The notes beneath the pieces were generated by a model. It saw only the letters and a program-made list of their open reading frames with translations. It was not told the origin of the DNA and made no database searches. A stretch of DNA of 64,000 nucleotides from Pedobacter psychroterrae (lineage in GTDB: Bacteria; Bacteroidota; Bacteroidia; Sphingobacteriales; Sphingobacteriaceae). Position numbers and translations under genes: made by a program. Below, piece after piece: positions 8,706 through 18,566 of the stretch; position 1 is the first letter of the stretch; every line of letters begins with the position of its first letter. The stretch lies in the NCBI RefSeq assembly GCF_004331695.1, contig NZ_SJSL01000010.1, positions 61,452 to 125,451 of the forward strand. Direction: 5' to 3'.

Positions 8706-9254
8706 ATGAACAAAGCTATTTTTTTAGACCGTGATGGAGTTTTAAATCATGAAATATACGACTACATAACGAGGGTGGAAGACTTTAAGATACTAGAATA
8801 TCAAATTCCTCCTTTGAAAAGATTATATGATGAAGGATATCTGCTAATTGTGATTACCAACCAGGGCGGTATTGCATTAAAAAGATATAATGAGCAGGAA
8901 CTTGGTATAATGCACCAAATGCTTAGAAATGAATTTGTAAAACGAAATGCCGATATAGCGGCGTTTTATTATTGTCCCCACCACCCAACTGTAGGTGAAG
9001 CATGCAAATGCAGGAAACCACTTTCAGGAATGTTGCTGGATGCAATAGATATGTTTGACATCGATCCGGCACTTTCGGTAATGATTGGAGATAAACCGCG
9101 TGATGTAGCTGCTGCAAATGGGGCAGGAGTGAAGGGTATCGAGATTGTTCCGGATGAGCAGATTGATTATGAACTGGTGAAAAAGGTGCTTTCAGGTACT
9201 GAAATGAAAACTAATTCCGCCGGGTTATTGAAACTGATGGCAGAGCAGAAATAA
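8706..9254 (+). CDS. gmhB: D-glycero-D-manno-heptose-1,7-bisphosphate 7-phosphatase-like HAD phosphatase
   Basis: 182 residues of the histidinol-phosphatase/GmhB branch of the HAD superfamily. The nucleophile motif is D8-R-D10-G-V, followed by the ITNQGGI motif II and the late GDKPRDVAAANGAG metal-binding motif. The zinc-loop ligands C90, H92, C100 and C102 (CPHHP...CKCRKP) are all present, which is typical of GmhB. The expected role is removal of the 7-phosphate of a heptose bisphosphate in LPS inner-core or S-layer heptose synthesis. It stands alone between a divergent hydrolase and a long bidirectional terminator. Assignment to the family is firm; specificity is inferred. Confidence 0.87.
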   Translation: MNKAIFLDRDGVLNHEIYDYITRVEDFKILEYQIPPLKRLYDEGYLLIVITNQGGIALKRYNEQELGIMHQMLRNEFVKRNADIAAFYYCPHHPTVGEACKCRKPLSGMLLDAIDMFDIDPALSVMIGDKPRDVAAANGAGVKGIEIVPDEQIDYELVKKVLSGTEMKTNSAGLLKLMAEQK

Positions 9255-9272
9255 ATTCAGGATGACGTTGCA

Positions 9273-9326
9273 TATAACAAACAAAAAGCGGATGATTATA
9301 GAATCATCCGCTTTTTGTTTGTTATA
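9273..9326. terminator. Bidirectional intrinsic terminator, 25-bp perfect stem
   Basis: Two perfectly complementary 25-nt arms (9273-9297 and 9302-9326) flank a 4-nt ATAG loop. The centre is GC-containing (GCGGATGATT) and the outer parts are A-rich on one side and T-rich on the other, so it works in both orientations. It separates the convergent gmhB and fructose-6-phosphate aldolase genes. Confidence 0.9.
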
Positions 9327-9335
9327 AATTAATAC

Positions 9336-9995
9336 CTACAAGCCTGCTGCTTTTTTATGATCAGCAAGGAAAGTTGCGAGTCCGCTATCTGTAAGCGGGT
9401 GTTTTAACAATGCGATAATTGCAGACAAAGGGGCAGTAATAACATCTGCTCCCAATTTAGCACATGCTACGATGTGCAATGGTCCGCGGATAGAGGCAGC
9501 CAAAATCTGCGTAGGGTATCCGTAATTGTCGAATATCAATCTGATGTCTTCAATTAATTGAAGTCCGTCAGTAGAAATATCATCGAGACGTCCTAAGAAA
9601 GGTGAAACATAGGTAGCACCTGCCTTTGCAGCTAATAAAGCCTGACCCGCTGAAAAAATCAACGTACAATTGGTCTTAATTCCTTTATCAGTAAAATATT
9701 TAATCGCTTTAACACCATCTTTAATCATCGGAACCTTAACAACTATTTTAGGATTTAAAGCTGCAAGCGCTTCACCTTCTGCTATTATCTCATCAAAGGT
9801 CGTGGCAATTACTTCTGCACTAACGTTGTCATCTACGATATCGCAAATTGCCTTGTAATGTGCCGTTACGTTTGCTCCGCCCGTAATTCCTTCTTTGGCC
9901 ATCAGGCTTGGATTGGTTGTAACGCCGTCCAGAACGCCAAGATCGTAGGCTTCTTTTATCTGATCAAGATTTGCTGTGTCAATAAAAAATTTCAT
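9336..9995 (-). CDS. fsa: Fructose-6-phosphate aldolase / small transaldolase
   Basis: 219 residues, the usual length for the MipB/TalC class. It starts MKFFIDTANLDQIKEA and contains GVTTNPSLMAKEG, the Schiff-base Lys at K87 (IVVKVPM), CTLIFSAGQALLAAKAGATYVSPFLGRLDD (a family signature region, shown in part here as positions 112-141) and AASIRGP. It cleaves or forms fructose 6-phosphate, or acts as a transaldolase in the pentose phosphate pathway. In Bacteroidota these proteins are usually the only transaldolase, so transaldolase activity is quite possible. Monocistronic, ending in the shared terminator. Confidence 0.92.
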   Translation of the reverse strand: MKFFIDTANLDQIKEAYDLGVLDGVTTNPSLMAKEGITGGANVTAHYKAICDIVDDNVSAEVIATTFDEIIAEGEALAALNPKIVVKVPMIKDGVKAIKYFTDKGIKTNCTLIFSAGQALLAAKAGATYVSPFLGRLDDISTDGLQLIEDIRLIFDNYGYPTQILAASIRGPLHIVACAKLGADVITAPLSAIIALLKHPLTDSGLATFLADHKKAAGL

Positions 9996-10136
9996 GTTTG
10001 TTTATTTACTTGTTGTTGAAATATTTAGGTTATTTAAATCTAAACGCCTAAATTAGGTATTTATCGGTGATTCTTTTAAGAAAAAATGGATTATCTATTA
10101 AAGACTGGATTTTTACCTGTTAGAAAAGTAAAAAAT

Positions 10137-10235
10137 GGGCAAGCACCTCTTATCGCATCGCTACAACCTTCTACCCTTGCTTCGTTCCCGACCTGGGGGA
10201 GTTCAAAAGGAGCTGATCGTAAAAGACTTGCCCGG
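10137..10235 (-). ncRNA. ffs: Signal recognition particle RNA (small bacterial type)
   Basis: Read on the minus strand, the central part has the conserved SRP RNA core CAGGTCGGGAACGAAGCA, with the GGAA-type apical loop and the downstream AAGGGTAGAAG. The ends pair through GGGCAAG (10227-10233) and CTTGCCC (10137-10143), giving a single hairpin RNA of about 97-99 nt, followed by a T-rich tract. A consensus promoter lies immediately upstream. The RNA binds Ffh and targets membrane and secreted proteins to the translocon. The exact 5' end is uncertain by a few bases. Confidence 0.88.
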
Positions 10236-10237
10236 CA

Positions 10238-10267
10238 CAAATGTAGTAAAAGACATCAATCTACAAA
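10238..10267 (-). promoter_or_regulatory. Promoter of the SRP RNA gene
   Basis: On the minus strand, TTTG (10264-10267) and TACATTTG (10238-10245) are separated by 18 nt, an almost ideal match to the Bacteroidota -33/-7 promoter. Transcription would begin within a few bases of the GGGC that opens the SRP RNA stem. Confidence 0.75.
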
Positions 10268-10587
10268 AAGGAAAATGCTAATTATTTGAAGTTTTTGCGG
10301 GAAATAGCGGTAAGGTGTTGATGTTAAATCAATTGTAGTTTAAAATTAATTTATTGACAAACAGACTGAAATTCAAAGGATGCATTGTTAAAAATAATTC
10401 TAAATAATGTCATTGTGAATCTTGTAATTTAAATCCATGCAATTTATGGATATTGTAATTAAGTTGTCAGATTATTACAAAGTACTGCATAATTCCTAAA
10501 AAATATATCAATATTATAATTCGTTGATTTTTTTTCGTATCTTAGTGTCCGAAATACACTATACCAAACTTATATTTAAACGGACTT
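10268..10587. other. Intergenic region upstream of gltB
   Basis: An A/T-rich non-coding stretch. It contains a -7-like TATCTTAG (10538-10545) 42 nt before the gltB start, without a clear -33 partner. No RNA gene or repeat was recognised. Confidence 0.4.
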
Positions 10588-13500
10588 ATGGAACAATCAC
10601 AAGATAACCAAGGGTTATATGACCAGCGTTTTGAACATGATGCCTGCGGCATTGGATTTGTTGCCCATATAAAGGGCAGAAAGTCGCAGCAGATCATTTC
10701 AGACGCCATAACCATTCTTGAAAATCTTGATCACCGCGGAGCAGTTGGGGCTGAAATCAATACAGGTGACGGTGCAGGTATCATGATACAGATACCACAC
10801 GAATTTTTATATGACGAATGTCTTAAAATAGGATTCAGCTTAGACGAATCCGGAGATTATGGCGTCGGGATGCTATTCCTACCCAAAGATGTGAAGGCAA
10901 GAGAAGAATGCAGGGAAATTATTTATCGCGCAGCAGAAAAGCTAAACCTGGAAGTACTGGGTTTTAGAAAAGTATTGACCAATACGGATGGTATAGGTAA
11001 TATGGCATTGTCTGTAGAACCAGAAATGGAGCAGGTGTTTGTGGCCCGTCCACATGCGGTAGCGGCAGGTGCGGATTTTGAACGGAAGCTTTATGTATTC
11101 AAAAATTATCTTTCAAAAACGATAAATACTACAGTAAAGGGTATTAACGGAGAGTTTTATATCGCTTCTTTTTCATCGAGGACTATTGTATATAAAGGTC
11201 AGTTAACTTCTTTGCAGGTTAGGACCTATTTTACCGAGTTAAGCGATAAGCGTGTTGTTTCTGCCTTCGGCTTGATTCACTCACGTTTTGCTACCAATAC
11301 GTTTCCCTCATGGAAATTGGCGCAACCGTTCAGATATATTGCACACAACGGGGAGATTAATACATTGCAGGGCAACTTAAACTGGTTCAGGGCCAGTGTT
11401 AAGTCATTCGCCTCATCTTATTTTACACCTGAAGAATTAAATATTTTATTGCCTGTAATTGATGAGACAAACTCGGATTCAGGATGTCTGGATAATGTAG
11501 TAGAGCTATTGCTGCATTCAGGCCGTTCATTGCCACATGTACTAATGATGCTGATTCCTGAAGCATGGGACGGTAATGAGGATATGGATGAGCTAAAAAA
11601 AGCTTTCTATAAATTCCATGCTACTTTAATGGAGCCATGGGATGGGCCTGCTGCCGTTTCGTTTACAGACGGTAACCTGATCGGTGCTACACTGGACAGA
11701 AACGGATTGCGTCCGCAACGTTATGCCATTACCGAAGATGACCTGGTGATCATGGCGTCTGAGGCCGGTGCACTTGCACTGGACCAAAGTAAGATCATTG
11801 AAAAAGGGAGACTTACTCCAGGTAAGATGTTTGTAGTAGACATGGAGCAAGGCCGTATCATCTCTGATGAAGAAATCAAGCAGCAGGTATGTGGCAAGAG
11901 GCCATATAGCGACTGGATCAATAAATACCAGATCAAGCTGGAAGAGCTTCCTGAACCCCGTGTAGTATTTAGCGGCTTATCTCAGGAGTCTATATTCCGT
12001 TACCAGCAGGTTTTTGGTTATACCAGGGAAGATGTCGAACTGGTATTAAAACCAATGGCTGCCGAAGGTAAGGAAGCAATAGGATCAATGGGTACAGATA
12101 TTCCATTGGCTATATTGTCTCAAAAACCCCAGCACTTATCTTCCTACTTTAAGCAATTATTTGCCCAGGTAACCAATCCGCCTATTGACCCTATCAGGGA
12201 AAAAGTGGTGATGAGTTTGGCCGGCTTTATGGGTAATAATGGCAATATTCTGGAAGAAAATGCCATGCAATGCCATTGCGTGGGTATCAAACACCCGATA
12301 TTGACCAATACAGAATTAGAAAAATTAAGAAGCATAGATACGGGTGTATTCCAATCCAAAACGTTGCAAACTTATTTCAGGGCTGATGGCAATCCTGGCG
12401 CTATGGCAAAAGGTATTGAAAGACTTTGCCGTTACGCTGTTGATGCCGTTGAAGATGGCTTCCAGGTAATTATTTTATCTGACAGGGCATTGGATTCTGA
12501 ACATGCCGCCATTCCTTCATTACTTGCAGTATCTGCTGTACATCACCACCTGATCCGAAAAGGATACCGTGGTGCTGTAGGTATTGTGATTGAAGCAGGC
12601 GATGTATGGGAAGTTCACCACTTTGCTACTTTAATTGGCTTTGGTGCTACCGCAGTTAATCCCTACCTGGCTTTGGAGACCATCACCGGTTTTGAAAAAG
12701 AACTGGATATGAAAGCTGAGAAGCTGATCAAAAACTATACTTATGCCATCAATAGTGGCTTGCTGAAGATCTTCTCTAAAATGGGAATCTCTACCCTGCA
12801 GTCGTACCATGGTGCCCAGATATTTGAGATATTGGGTCTAAATAAGAGTGTAGTAGACAAGTATTTTACTGGTGCTGTTTCAAGAATAGGCGGACTTGGC
12901 CTGGATGAGATTGCGAAAGAAACCCTGATTAAGCACAACCGTATATTCAGATTGGCTACCCGTCCGGATGCGATATTGCCGACAGGGGGTAACTATAAAT
13001 GGAAACGTAAAGGTGAGCAGCATTTGTTCAATCCGCAGACGATCCACTTATTGCAAAATGCCACTCGTAAAAACGATTACAATACTTATAAGCAATATGC
13101 AAAACTTGTTAACGAACAAACTTTACAAGCTTATACCATCAGGGGATTGTTTGAATTTAACTACAGTCGCCCGTCCGTTCCATTGGAAGAAGTAGAACCG
13201 ATAGAAAACATCCTTAAGCGTTTTGCCACGGGTGCCATGTCATTTGGGTCAATCTCTCATGAGGCACACTCTACGCTGGCCATCGCAATGAACCGCATAG
13301 GCGGAAAGAGCAATACAGGTGAAGGTGGTGAGGATGAATTAAGATATGAACTATTGCCTAATGGCGATTCGATGCGTTCGTCTATCAAACAGATCGCTTC
13401 TGCACGTTTTGGAGTAACGAGTTATTACTTAACCAATGCAGATGAGTTGCAAATAAAAATGGCGCAGGGTGCTAAGCCTGGTGAGGGCGGACAATTACCC

Positions 13501-15093
13501 GGTCATAAAGTGGATGAATGGATCGCAAAGGTTCGTCATGCTACTCCTGGAGTTGGTTTGATTTCTCCTCCGCCACATCATGATATCTACTCTATTGAAG
13601 ATTTGGCCCAGCTGATCTTTGACTTGAAGAATGCCAACCGTGCGGCCAGGATTAACGTAAAACTGGTATCTAAAGCAGGGGTAGGTACGATAGCAGCTGG
13701 TGTGGCCAAAGCACACGCTGATGTGATCCTTGTTTCGGGCTTTGATGGTGGTACTGGTGCATCACCGCTGACCTCTATCCAGCATGCTGGCTTGCCTTGG
13801 GAACTTGGCTTGGCAGAAGCCCATCAGACGCTTGTGAAAAACAGGTTGAGAAGCAGGGTAGTGCTGCAAACAGACGGTCAGTTGAAAACAGGAAGAGACA
13901 TTGCCATAGCTACTTTATTAGGAGCAGAGGAATGGGGTGTGGCAACGGCAGCATTGGTTACTGCGGGTTGTATCATGATGCGTAAATGTCATCTGAATAC
14001 CTGTCCGGTTGGTGTGGCTACACAAGATCCTAATTTAAGAAAACTGTTTACAGGAGAAGCTGATCACGTAGTGAATTTATTCCATTTCTTAGCTGAAGAG
14101 CTGAGAGAGACTATGGCTGAATTAGGCTTTAGAACTGTAGAAGAAATGGTAGGTCAGGCAGATGCATTGAGCGTTCGCCCGATAGATGATGCCAACTGGA
14201 AACAAAAAGACCTTGATCTTTCTGCGATTTTATTTAAAGCTCCTGATAACGGACTAAGCTTATACAATACTGAAGTTCAGGATCATGGACTGTCTGATAT
14301 ATTAGACCATAAACTGGTTGAAGCAGCGCAGCCTGCATTGTTCAACAAAGAACCGATCTATAAAGAGTTTGATGTCAAAAACACTGACAGGGCAATAGGC
14401 ACGATGCTTTCAAACGAAGTCTCCAAAATCTATAAAGGTCAGGGACTTCCTGCAGATACCATCAACTTTAAATTCAAAGGTTCGGCAGGTCAGAGTTTTG
14501 GTGCCTTTACTGCTAAAGGTATTTCCTTACATCTTGAAGGTGAAGCCAATGACTATGTGGGTAAAGGTTTGTCAGGCGCCAGATTGTCTATCTATCCTTT
14601 CAGCAATATTAAATATGTACCAGAGCAAAACATCATCATTGGCAACGTTGCATTGTATGGTGCCACCTCAGGTGAGTTATTTGTAAGGGGTCAGGCCGGT
14701 GAAAGGTTTGCCGTACGTAACTCGGGTGCTACTGCAGTTGTAGAAGGATTGGGAGATCACGGCTGTGAGTATATGACAGGAGGAGAAGTATTGGTGATTG
14801 GTGGTACGGGCAGCAATTTCGCAGCGGGTATGAGTGGTGGAGTAGCTTGGGTATTTGATGCTAAGGGCGATTTCGCGAGCAAGTGCAACAAGGAAATGGT
14901 GGATCTTGATCCGCTGGATGAGCAGGATGAACTGCGTATCAATGTCTTGTTGAAGAAGCATGTGCAGTTGACCGATAGTAACCTAGCTAAGTTCTTGCTA
15001 AACGACTGGACTACACAATCAGCTCATTTCATCAAAGTATTCCCTAAAGAATACAAAGCAGTATTATTGAACAAAGCCAAAGCCACTGTTTAA
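10588..15093 (+). CDS. gltB: Glutamate synthase large (alpha) subunit
   Basis: 1501 residues, full length for GltB. Residue C20 in HDACGIGFVA is the expected N-terminal nucleophile of the class II glutaminase domain after removal of a 19-residue propeptide. The central and FMN-binding synthase domains follow (GEGGEDELRYELLPNG, KPGEGGQLPG, SGFDGGTGASPL). The 3Fe-4S cluster cysteines are in CIMMRKCHLNTC, and a C-terminal GXGXG beta-helix domain closes the protein. It transfers the glutamine amide nitrogen to 2-oxoglutarate, giving glutamate in ammonium assimilation. gltD follows 48 nt downstream. Confidence 0.98.
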   Translation: MEQSQDNQGLYDQRFEHDACGIGFVAHIKGRKSQQIISDAITILENLDHRGAVGAEINTGDGAGIMIQIPHEFLYDECLKIGFSLDESGDYGVGMLFLPKDVKAREECREIIYRAAEKLNLEVLGFRKVLTNTDGIGNMALSVEPEMEQVFVARPHAVAAGADFERKLYVFKNYLSKTINTTVKGINGEFYIASFSSRTIVYKGQLTSLQVRTYFTELSDKRVVSAFGLIHSRFATNTFPSWKLAQPFRYIAHNGEINTLQGNLNWFRASVKSFASSYFTPEELNILLPVIDETNSDSGCLDNVVELLLHSGRSLPHVLMMLIPEAWDGNEDMDELKKAFYKFHATLMEPWDGPAAVSFTDGNLIGATLDRNGLRPQRYAITEDDLVIMASEAGALALDQSKIIEKGRLTPGKMFVVDMEQGRIISDEEIKQQVCGKRPYSDWINKYQIKLEELPEPRVVFSGLSQESIFRYQQVFGYTREDVELVLKPMAAEGKEAIGSMGTDIPLAILSQKPQHLSSYFKQLFAQVTNPPIDPIREKVVMSLAGFMGNNGNILEENAMQCHCVGIKHPILTNTELEKLRSIDTGVFQSKTLQTYFRADGNPGAMAKGIERLCRYAVDAVEDGFQVIILSDRALDSEHAAIPSLLAVSAVHHHLIRKGYRGAVGIVIEAGDVWEVHHFATLIGFGATAVNPYLALETITGFEKELDMKAEKLIKNYTYAINSGLLKIFSKMGISTLQSYHGAQIFEILGLNKSVVDKYFTGAVSRIGGLGLDEIAKETLIKHNRIFRLATRPDAILPTGGNYKWKRKGEQHLFNPQTIHLLQNATRKNDYNTYKQYAKLVNEQTLQAYTIRGLFEFNYSRPSVPLEEVEPIENILKRFATGAMSFGSISHEAHSTLAIAMNRIGGKSNTGEGGEDELRYELLPNGDSMRSSIKQIASARFGVTSYYLTNADELQIKMAQGAKPGEGGQLPGHKVDEWIAKVRHATPGVGLISPPPHHDIYSIEDLAQLIFDLKNANRAARINVKLVSKAGVGTIAAGVAKAHADVILVSGFDGGTGASPLTSIQHAGLPWELGLAEAHQTLVKNRLRSRVVLQTDGQLKTGRDIAIATLLGAEEWGVATAALVTAGCIMMRKCHLNTCPVGVATQDPNLRKLFTGEADHVVNLFHFLAEELRETMAELGFRTVEEMVGQADALSVRPIDDANWKQKDLDLSAILFKAPDNGLSLYNTEVQDHGLSDILDHKLVEAAQPALFNKEPIYKEFDVKNTDRAIGTMLSNEVSKIYKGQGLPADTINFKFKGSAGQSFGAFTAKGISLHLEGEANDYVGKGLSGARLSIYPFSNIKYVPEQNIIIGNVALYGATSGELFVRGQAGERFAVRNSGATAVVEGLGDHGCEYMTGGEVLVIGGTGSNFAAGMSGGVAWVFDAKGDFASKCNKEMVDLDPLDEQDELRINVLLKKHVQLTDSNLAKFLLNDWTTQSAHFIKVFPKEYKAVLLNKAKATV

Positions 15094-15141
15094 GAGACCA
15101 AAACAAATGACCACAACTAATAAATCAAATAGCGCATAAAA

Positions 15142-16608
15142 ATGGGAAAAGTAACTGGATTTTTAGAATATGAAAGAACTGCTCCTGCAAAAGAAGATGC
15201 AAAAGAGCGTTTAAAGCATTACAATGAGTTTGTAACGGCTTTTGAAATTGAACAGGTAAATAAAGAAGCAGCCAGATGTATGGATTGCGGAGTGCCATTT
15301 TGCCAGTCGGGTTGTCCGCTGGGTAATGTGATCCCGGAATTTAATGAAGCGGTATACAAGGGCGACTGGCATCTCGCCTCGACTATTTTATTGAGTACCA
15401 ATAACTTCCCTGAATTTACCGGAAGGATCTGCCCGGCACCATGTGAATCTGCATGTGTACTTGGAATAAATAAATCGCCTGTTTCAATTGAAGAAATTGA
15501 AAAGCACATTATTGAAATAGCATTCAGCAAAGGATACATTAAAGCTGAACAGCCACTGATCCGTACCGGAAAAAAAGTAGCAGTAATCGGTTCAGGCCCT
15601 GCTGGTCTGGCAGCTGCAGCCCAACTGAACCGTGCCGGTCATGAAGTAGTAGTATATGAACGCGATGATACTCCGGGTGGTTTGTTAAATTATGGTATCC
15701 CTGATTTTAAACTTCAAAAAGATGTAGTTACCAGACGCATTGAATTGATGGAAAAAGAAGGTATCGTGTTTAAATGCAATTCAAATGTTGGAGTAAATGT
15801 AGAGCTTAATACCTTACTAAGAGATTTTCAATCTATTGTACTGGCCGGTGGATCAACCATACCAAGAGACCTTCCTGCTACAGGCAGGGATGCCAAAGGG
15901 GTATATTTTGCGATGGATTTCTTAAAACAACAGAACAAACGTGTTAAGAATTTCAATGTAACTGATGAAGCCATTCTGGCAACAGGTAAGGATGTGATCG
16001 TGATTGGTGGTGGTGATACAGGTTCTGATTGCATCGGAACTTCTAACCGTCAGGGTGCTAAATCTGTGACCCAGTTTGAGATCATGCCTATGCCGGGTTC
16101 AGCACGTACAGCTAATATGCCATGGCCTACCTACCCAATGCTGCTTAAAGTGACTTCTTCACATGAAGAAGGTTGCGAAAGAGGTTGGGGAGTAAATACC
16201 AAAGAGTTTATTAAAGACGAAAATGGCAACCTTAAAGCAGTTAAAGTGGTCGATGTGGAATGGGAAATAGATGCTACTGGACGTCCTTTGAACTTCAAAG
16301 AAAAGCCAGGTACTGAGCGCGATCTTCCATGTCAGCTTGTGTTACTGGCCATGGGATTCCTTCATCCTCAAAAAGAAGGCTTAATTGAAAAATTAGGAGT
16401 GGAGCTTGATAACAGAGGGAATGTAAAAGCCGAAGAAGGTAAATACCAAACCAATATAGCCAAGATCTTTGCTGCCGGTGACATGCGCCGCGGACAATCG
16501 CTGGTAGTTTGGGCTATATCTGAAGGCAGGGAAGCTGCACGTAAAGTAGACCAATACCTGATGGGACATAGTAGTTTACCATCCAAAGATGGCATTCCAT
16601 ACGCATAG
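15142..16608 (+). CDS. gltD: Glutamate synthase small (beta) subunit
   Basis: 488 residues. The N-terminal iron-sulfur domain has the clusters CMDCGVPFCQSGCPLGN and CPAPCESAC; the FAD-binding motif is VIGSGPAGLAAA and the NADPH-binding motif VIGGGDTGSDC. It passes electrons from NADPH to the GltB subunit. It is co-transcribed with gltB and followed by an intrinsic terminator. All expected motifs are intact. Confidence 0.97.
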   Translation: MGKVTGFLEYERTAPAKEDAKERLKHYNEFVTAFEIEQVNKEAARCMDCGVPFCQSGCPLGNVIPEFNEAVYKGDWHLASTILLSTNNFPEFTGRICPAPCESACVLGINKSPVSIEEIEKHIIEIAFSKGYIKAEQPLIRTGKKVAVIGSGPAGLAAAAQLNRAGHEVVVYERDDTPGGLLNYGIPDFKLQKDVVTRRIELMEKEGIVFKCNSNVGVNVELNTLLRDFQSIVLAGGSTIPRDLPATGRDAKGVYFAMDFLKQQNKRVKNFNVTDEAILATGKDVIVIGGGDTGSDCIGTSNRQGAKSVTQFEIMPMPGSARTANMPWPTYPMLLKVTSSHEEGCERGWGVNTKEFIKDENGNLKAVKVVDVEWEIDATGRPLNFKEKPGTERDLPCQLVLLAMGFLHPQKEGLIEKLGVELDNRGNVKAEEGKYQTNIAKIFAAGDMRRGQSLVVWAISEGREAARKVDQYLMGHSSLPSKDGIPYA

Positions 16609-16636
16609 ACAATAATTCCTTTATTGCATACAAATG

Positions 16637-16668
16637 AAAAGCACTGGTATTTTGCCAGTGCTTTTTTT
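16637..16668 (+). terminator. Intrinsic terminator downstream of gltD
   Basis: AAAAGCACTGG and CCAGTGCTTTT are perfect arms around a 7-nt loop, followed by a run of T. It separates gltD from the convergent methyltransferase gene and could also act weakly on the opposite strand. Confidence 0.88.
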
Positions 16669-16712
16669 ATGTTAAATGCTCATCGGTAACCTGTAACTGT
16701 TTGCTGTTGTTA

Positions 16713-17279
16713 TTACAACCTCAATTTAGCAAAGAAATCCCAAAGAACAATCCCTGCAGAGATGACAACATTAAAAGAATGCTTGGTGCCAAACTGTGGA
16801 ATCTCCACACACTCGTCAATTTGTTCCATTACCTCCTCATCAACTCCGTTTACTTCATTGCCAAAAATAAGTGCATACTTCCTGTCGGGTAGCGGTTTAT
16901 ATGTGTTTAGCATAATACTGCCCGCTGCCTGTTCGATTGCAATAATCCGATAACCGTCACTTCTTAAAGATGCGATGGCATCAGAGGTAGTTTCAAAATG
17001 GGTCCAGGCTACCGATTGGGTGGCACCCAAAGCCGTCTTTTCTATTTCACGGTGTGGTGGTTGTGCTGTAATCCCGCAGAGGTATAGTTTTTCAATAGAG
17101 AAGCCATCAGCCGTACGGAATATAGAACCGATGTTGTGCATACTGCGTAAATTGTCAAGCACAACAATTACCGGTAATTTCTCCTGTTCTTTAAATTCTT
17201 CAATTCCAACACGGTTTAATTCGTCTAATTTTAGCTTTTTCAAATGCCTGGTTTTATATTGCGCTTGCTCCGTTACCAA
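16713..17279 (-). CDS. TrmH/SpoU family RNA 2'-O-methyltransferase
   Basis: 188 residues with the three SPOUT motifs: NLRSMHNIGSIFRTADGF (motif 1, containing the conserved Arg), LIFGNEVNGVDEEV (motif 2) and IPQFGTKHSFNVVISAGIVL (motif 3, forming the AdoMet-binding knot). The family methylates the ribose of tRNA or rRNA. The best start is the TTG at 17279, which gives a family-like N-terminus (YKTRHLKKLKLDELNR) and overlaps the end of galK by 26 nt; no ATG lies close by. The target nucleotide is not deducible. It probably shares a transcript with galK. Confidence 0.87.
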   Translation of the reverse strand: MVTEQAQYKTRHLKKLKLDELNRVGIEEFKEQEKLPVIVVLDNLRSMHNIGSIFRTADGFSIEKLYLCGITAQPPHREIEKTALGATQSVAWTHFETTSDAIASLRSDGYRIIAIEQAAGSIMLNTYKPLPDRKYALIFGNEVNGVDEEVMEQIDECVEIPQFGTKHSFNVVISAGIVLWDFFAKLRL

Positions 17280-18405
17280 TTTCGCTGATGTAAATTGCAG
17301 CAGGGTAGCCGATACGGTCTACATAAAAATCGGTAAGCTTTTTAGCGAAATCCTCCTCCTGTCCCTTTTTAAGCAGGGCAATGGCACAGCCTCCAAATCC
17401 TGCGCCGGTCATTCTGGCACCAATTACATGTTCGTAGTCATTACAAAATTCAACTACAGCATCCAGTTCAGCCCCTGTTACCTCATACAAATCTTTTAAT
17501 GATTGGTGTGAAGCATACATTAACCGTCCGAATTCGGGTAAATTCCCATCATTCAATGCTTTGGCTGCTAAATTAACACGGTCATTTTCTTTAATCACGT
17601 GAGTGGCTCTTTTTAAAACTGTTTCATCTGAGATCAAATGACTATGCAGTGCAAATTTCTCTGAGTTTAGCTCACAAAGATTGTTTAACGTAATTTCCTG
17701 ATTTAATTCTGATAAAGCAGTTTTGCATTCTGCCACGCGCTCATTGTACTTGGATTCAGCAAGTTTGCGTGGTTTATTGGTATTGATGATAGCAAGAAGA
17801 TAATCGCCCAGGTTACAGTCAACAATCTTATATTTAAGTGTATCACAATTTAGTACAATGGCTTTATTGGCCTCACCAAAAGCAACAGCAAACTGGTCCA
17901 TAATACCACAGTTAACCCCTATAAATTCATTCTCCACCTTTTGTGCCAGCAGCGGGATCTGTATTCTTTCCAGACCCAGATTGAAATAGTCATTTAAAGC
18001 ATAAGCCATCACTACTTCGATAGAGGCAGATGAAGATAAACCTGAACCAATAGGGATGTCGCCGTAAAACAATAAATCTAAACCAGTAGGGATATCATGG
18101 TCTTTTAACAATTCATTAAATACCCCCAATGGATAATTAAACCATTCAGGGCCAGTTTTTGTATAAGATGGCTTTAGTTCAATAGTAGCTTCTTCTTCAA
18201 AATTCAAACTTTTAAACCGGATTACCTTTTCGTTATTGGGTGCAAGTACCAGCCATGTCCCCAAAGTAACGGCACATGGCATTACCAGGCCTCCGTTGTA
18301 ATCAATATGTTCGCCAATCAGATTTACCCTGCCTGGTGTAAAATAGTGTTGCGTTGGTTCTTGTCCATATATCTCAGAGAATTTCTTAGTTAATTCCGCT
18401 TTCAT
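17254..18405 (-). CDS. galK: Galactokinase
   Basis: 383 residues, standard for GalK. The galactokinase signature PGRVNLIGEHIDYNGG is near residue 25, the GHMP ATP-binding loop PIGSGLSSSASIEV in the middle, and the third GHMP motif MTGAGFGGCAIAL near the C-terminus. It phosphorylates alpha-D-galactose at C1 in the Leloir pathway. Divergent to it is an aldose 1-epimerase gene (161 nt apart) that would supply the alpha anomer. No galT or galE is seen nearby. Confidence 0.96.
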   Translation of the reverse strand: MKAELTKKFSEIYGQEPTQHYFTPGRVNLIGEHIDYNGGLVMPCAVTLGTWLVLAPNNEKVIRFKSLNFEEEATIELKPSYTKTGPEWFNYPLGVFNELLKDHDIPTGLDLLFYGDIPIGSGLSSSASIEVVMAYALNDYFNLGLERIQIPLLAQKVENEFIGVNCGIMDQFAVAFGEANKAIVLNCDTLKYKIVDCNLGDYLLAIINTNKPRKLAESKYNERVAECKTALSELNQEITLNNLCELNSEKFALHSHLISDETVLKRATHVIKENDRVNLAAKALNDGNLPEFGRLMYASHQSLKDLYEVTGAELDAVVEFCNDYEHVIGARMTGAGFGGCAIALLKKGQEEDFAKKLTDFYVDRIGYPAAIYISEIGNGASAI

Positions 18406-18566
18406 TGTAATTTTTTAAATTAATGTTTTAGTTTTAATAAAGTATTGATAGTATTGCTGCAAATAAAATTGAACTCCTAATATACGACTCTGAAGCGAAT
18501 GATTAGCTTTAAAAACCACATTTAAGACATATTTTAATCAATAAAAATGATATTTTAATAGACAAA

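Noticed and set aside
10086..10289. 67-codon plus-strand open frame over the SRP RNA gene
   Set aside because: The DNA is explained by the SRP RNA core and its promoter on the opposite strand, and the peptide has no protein-like features.
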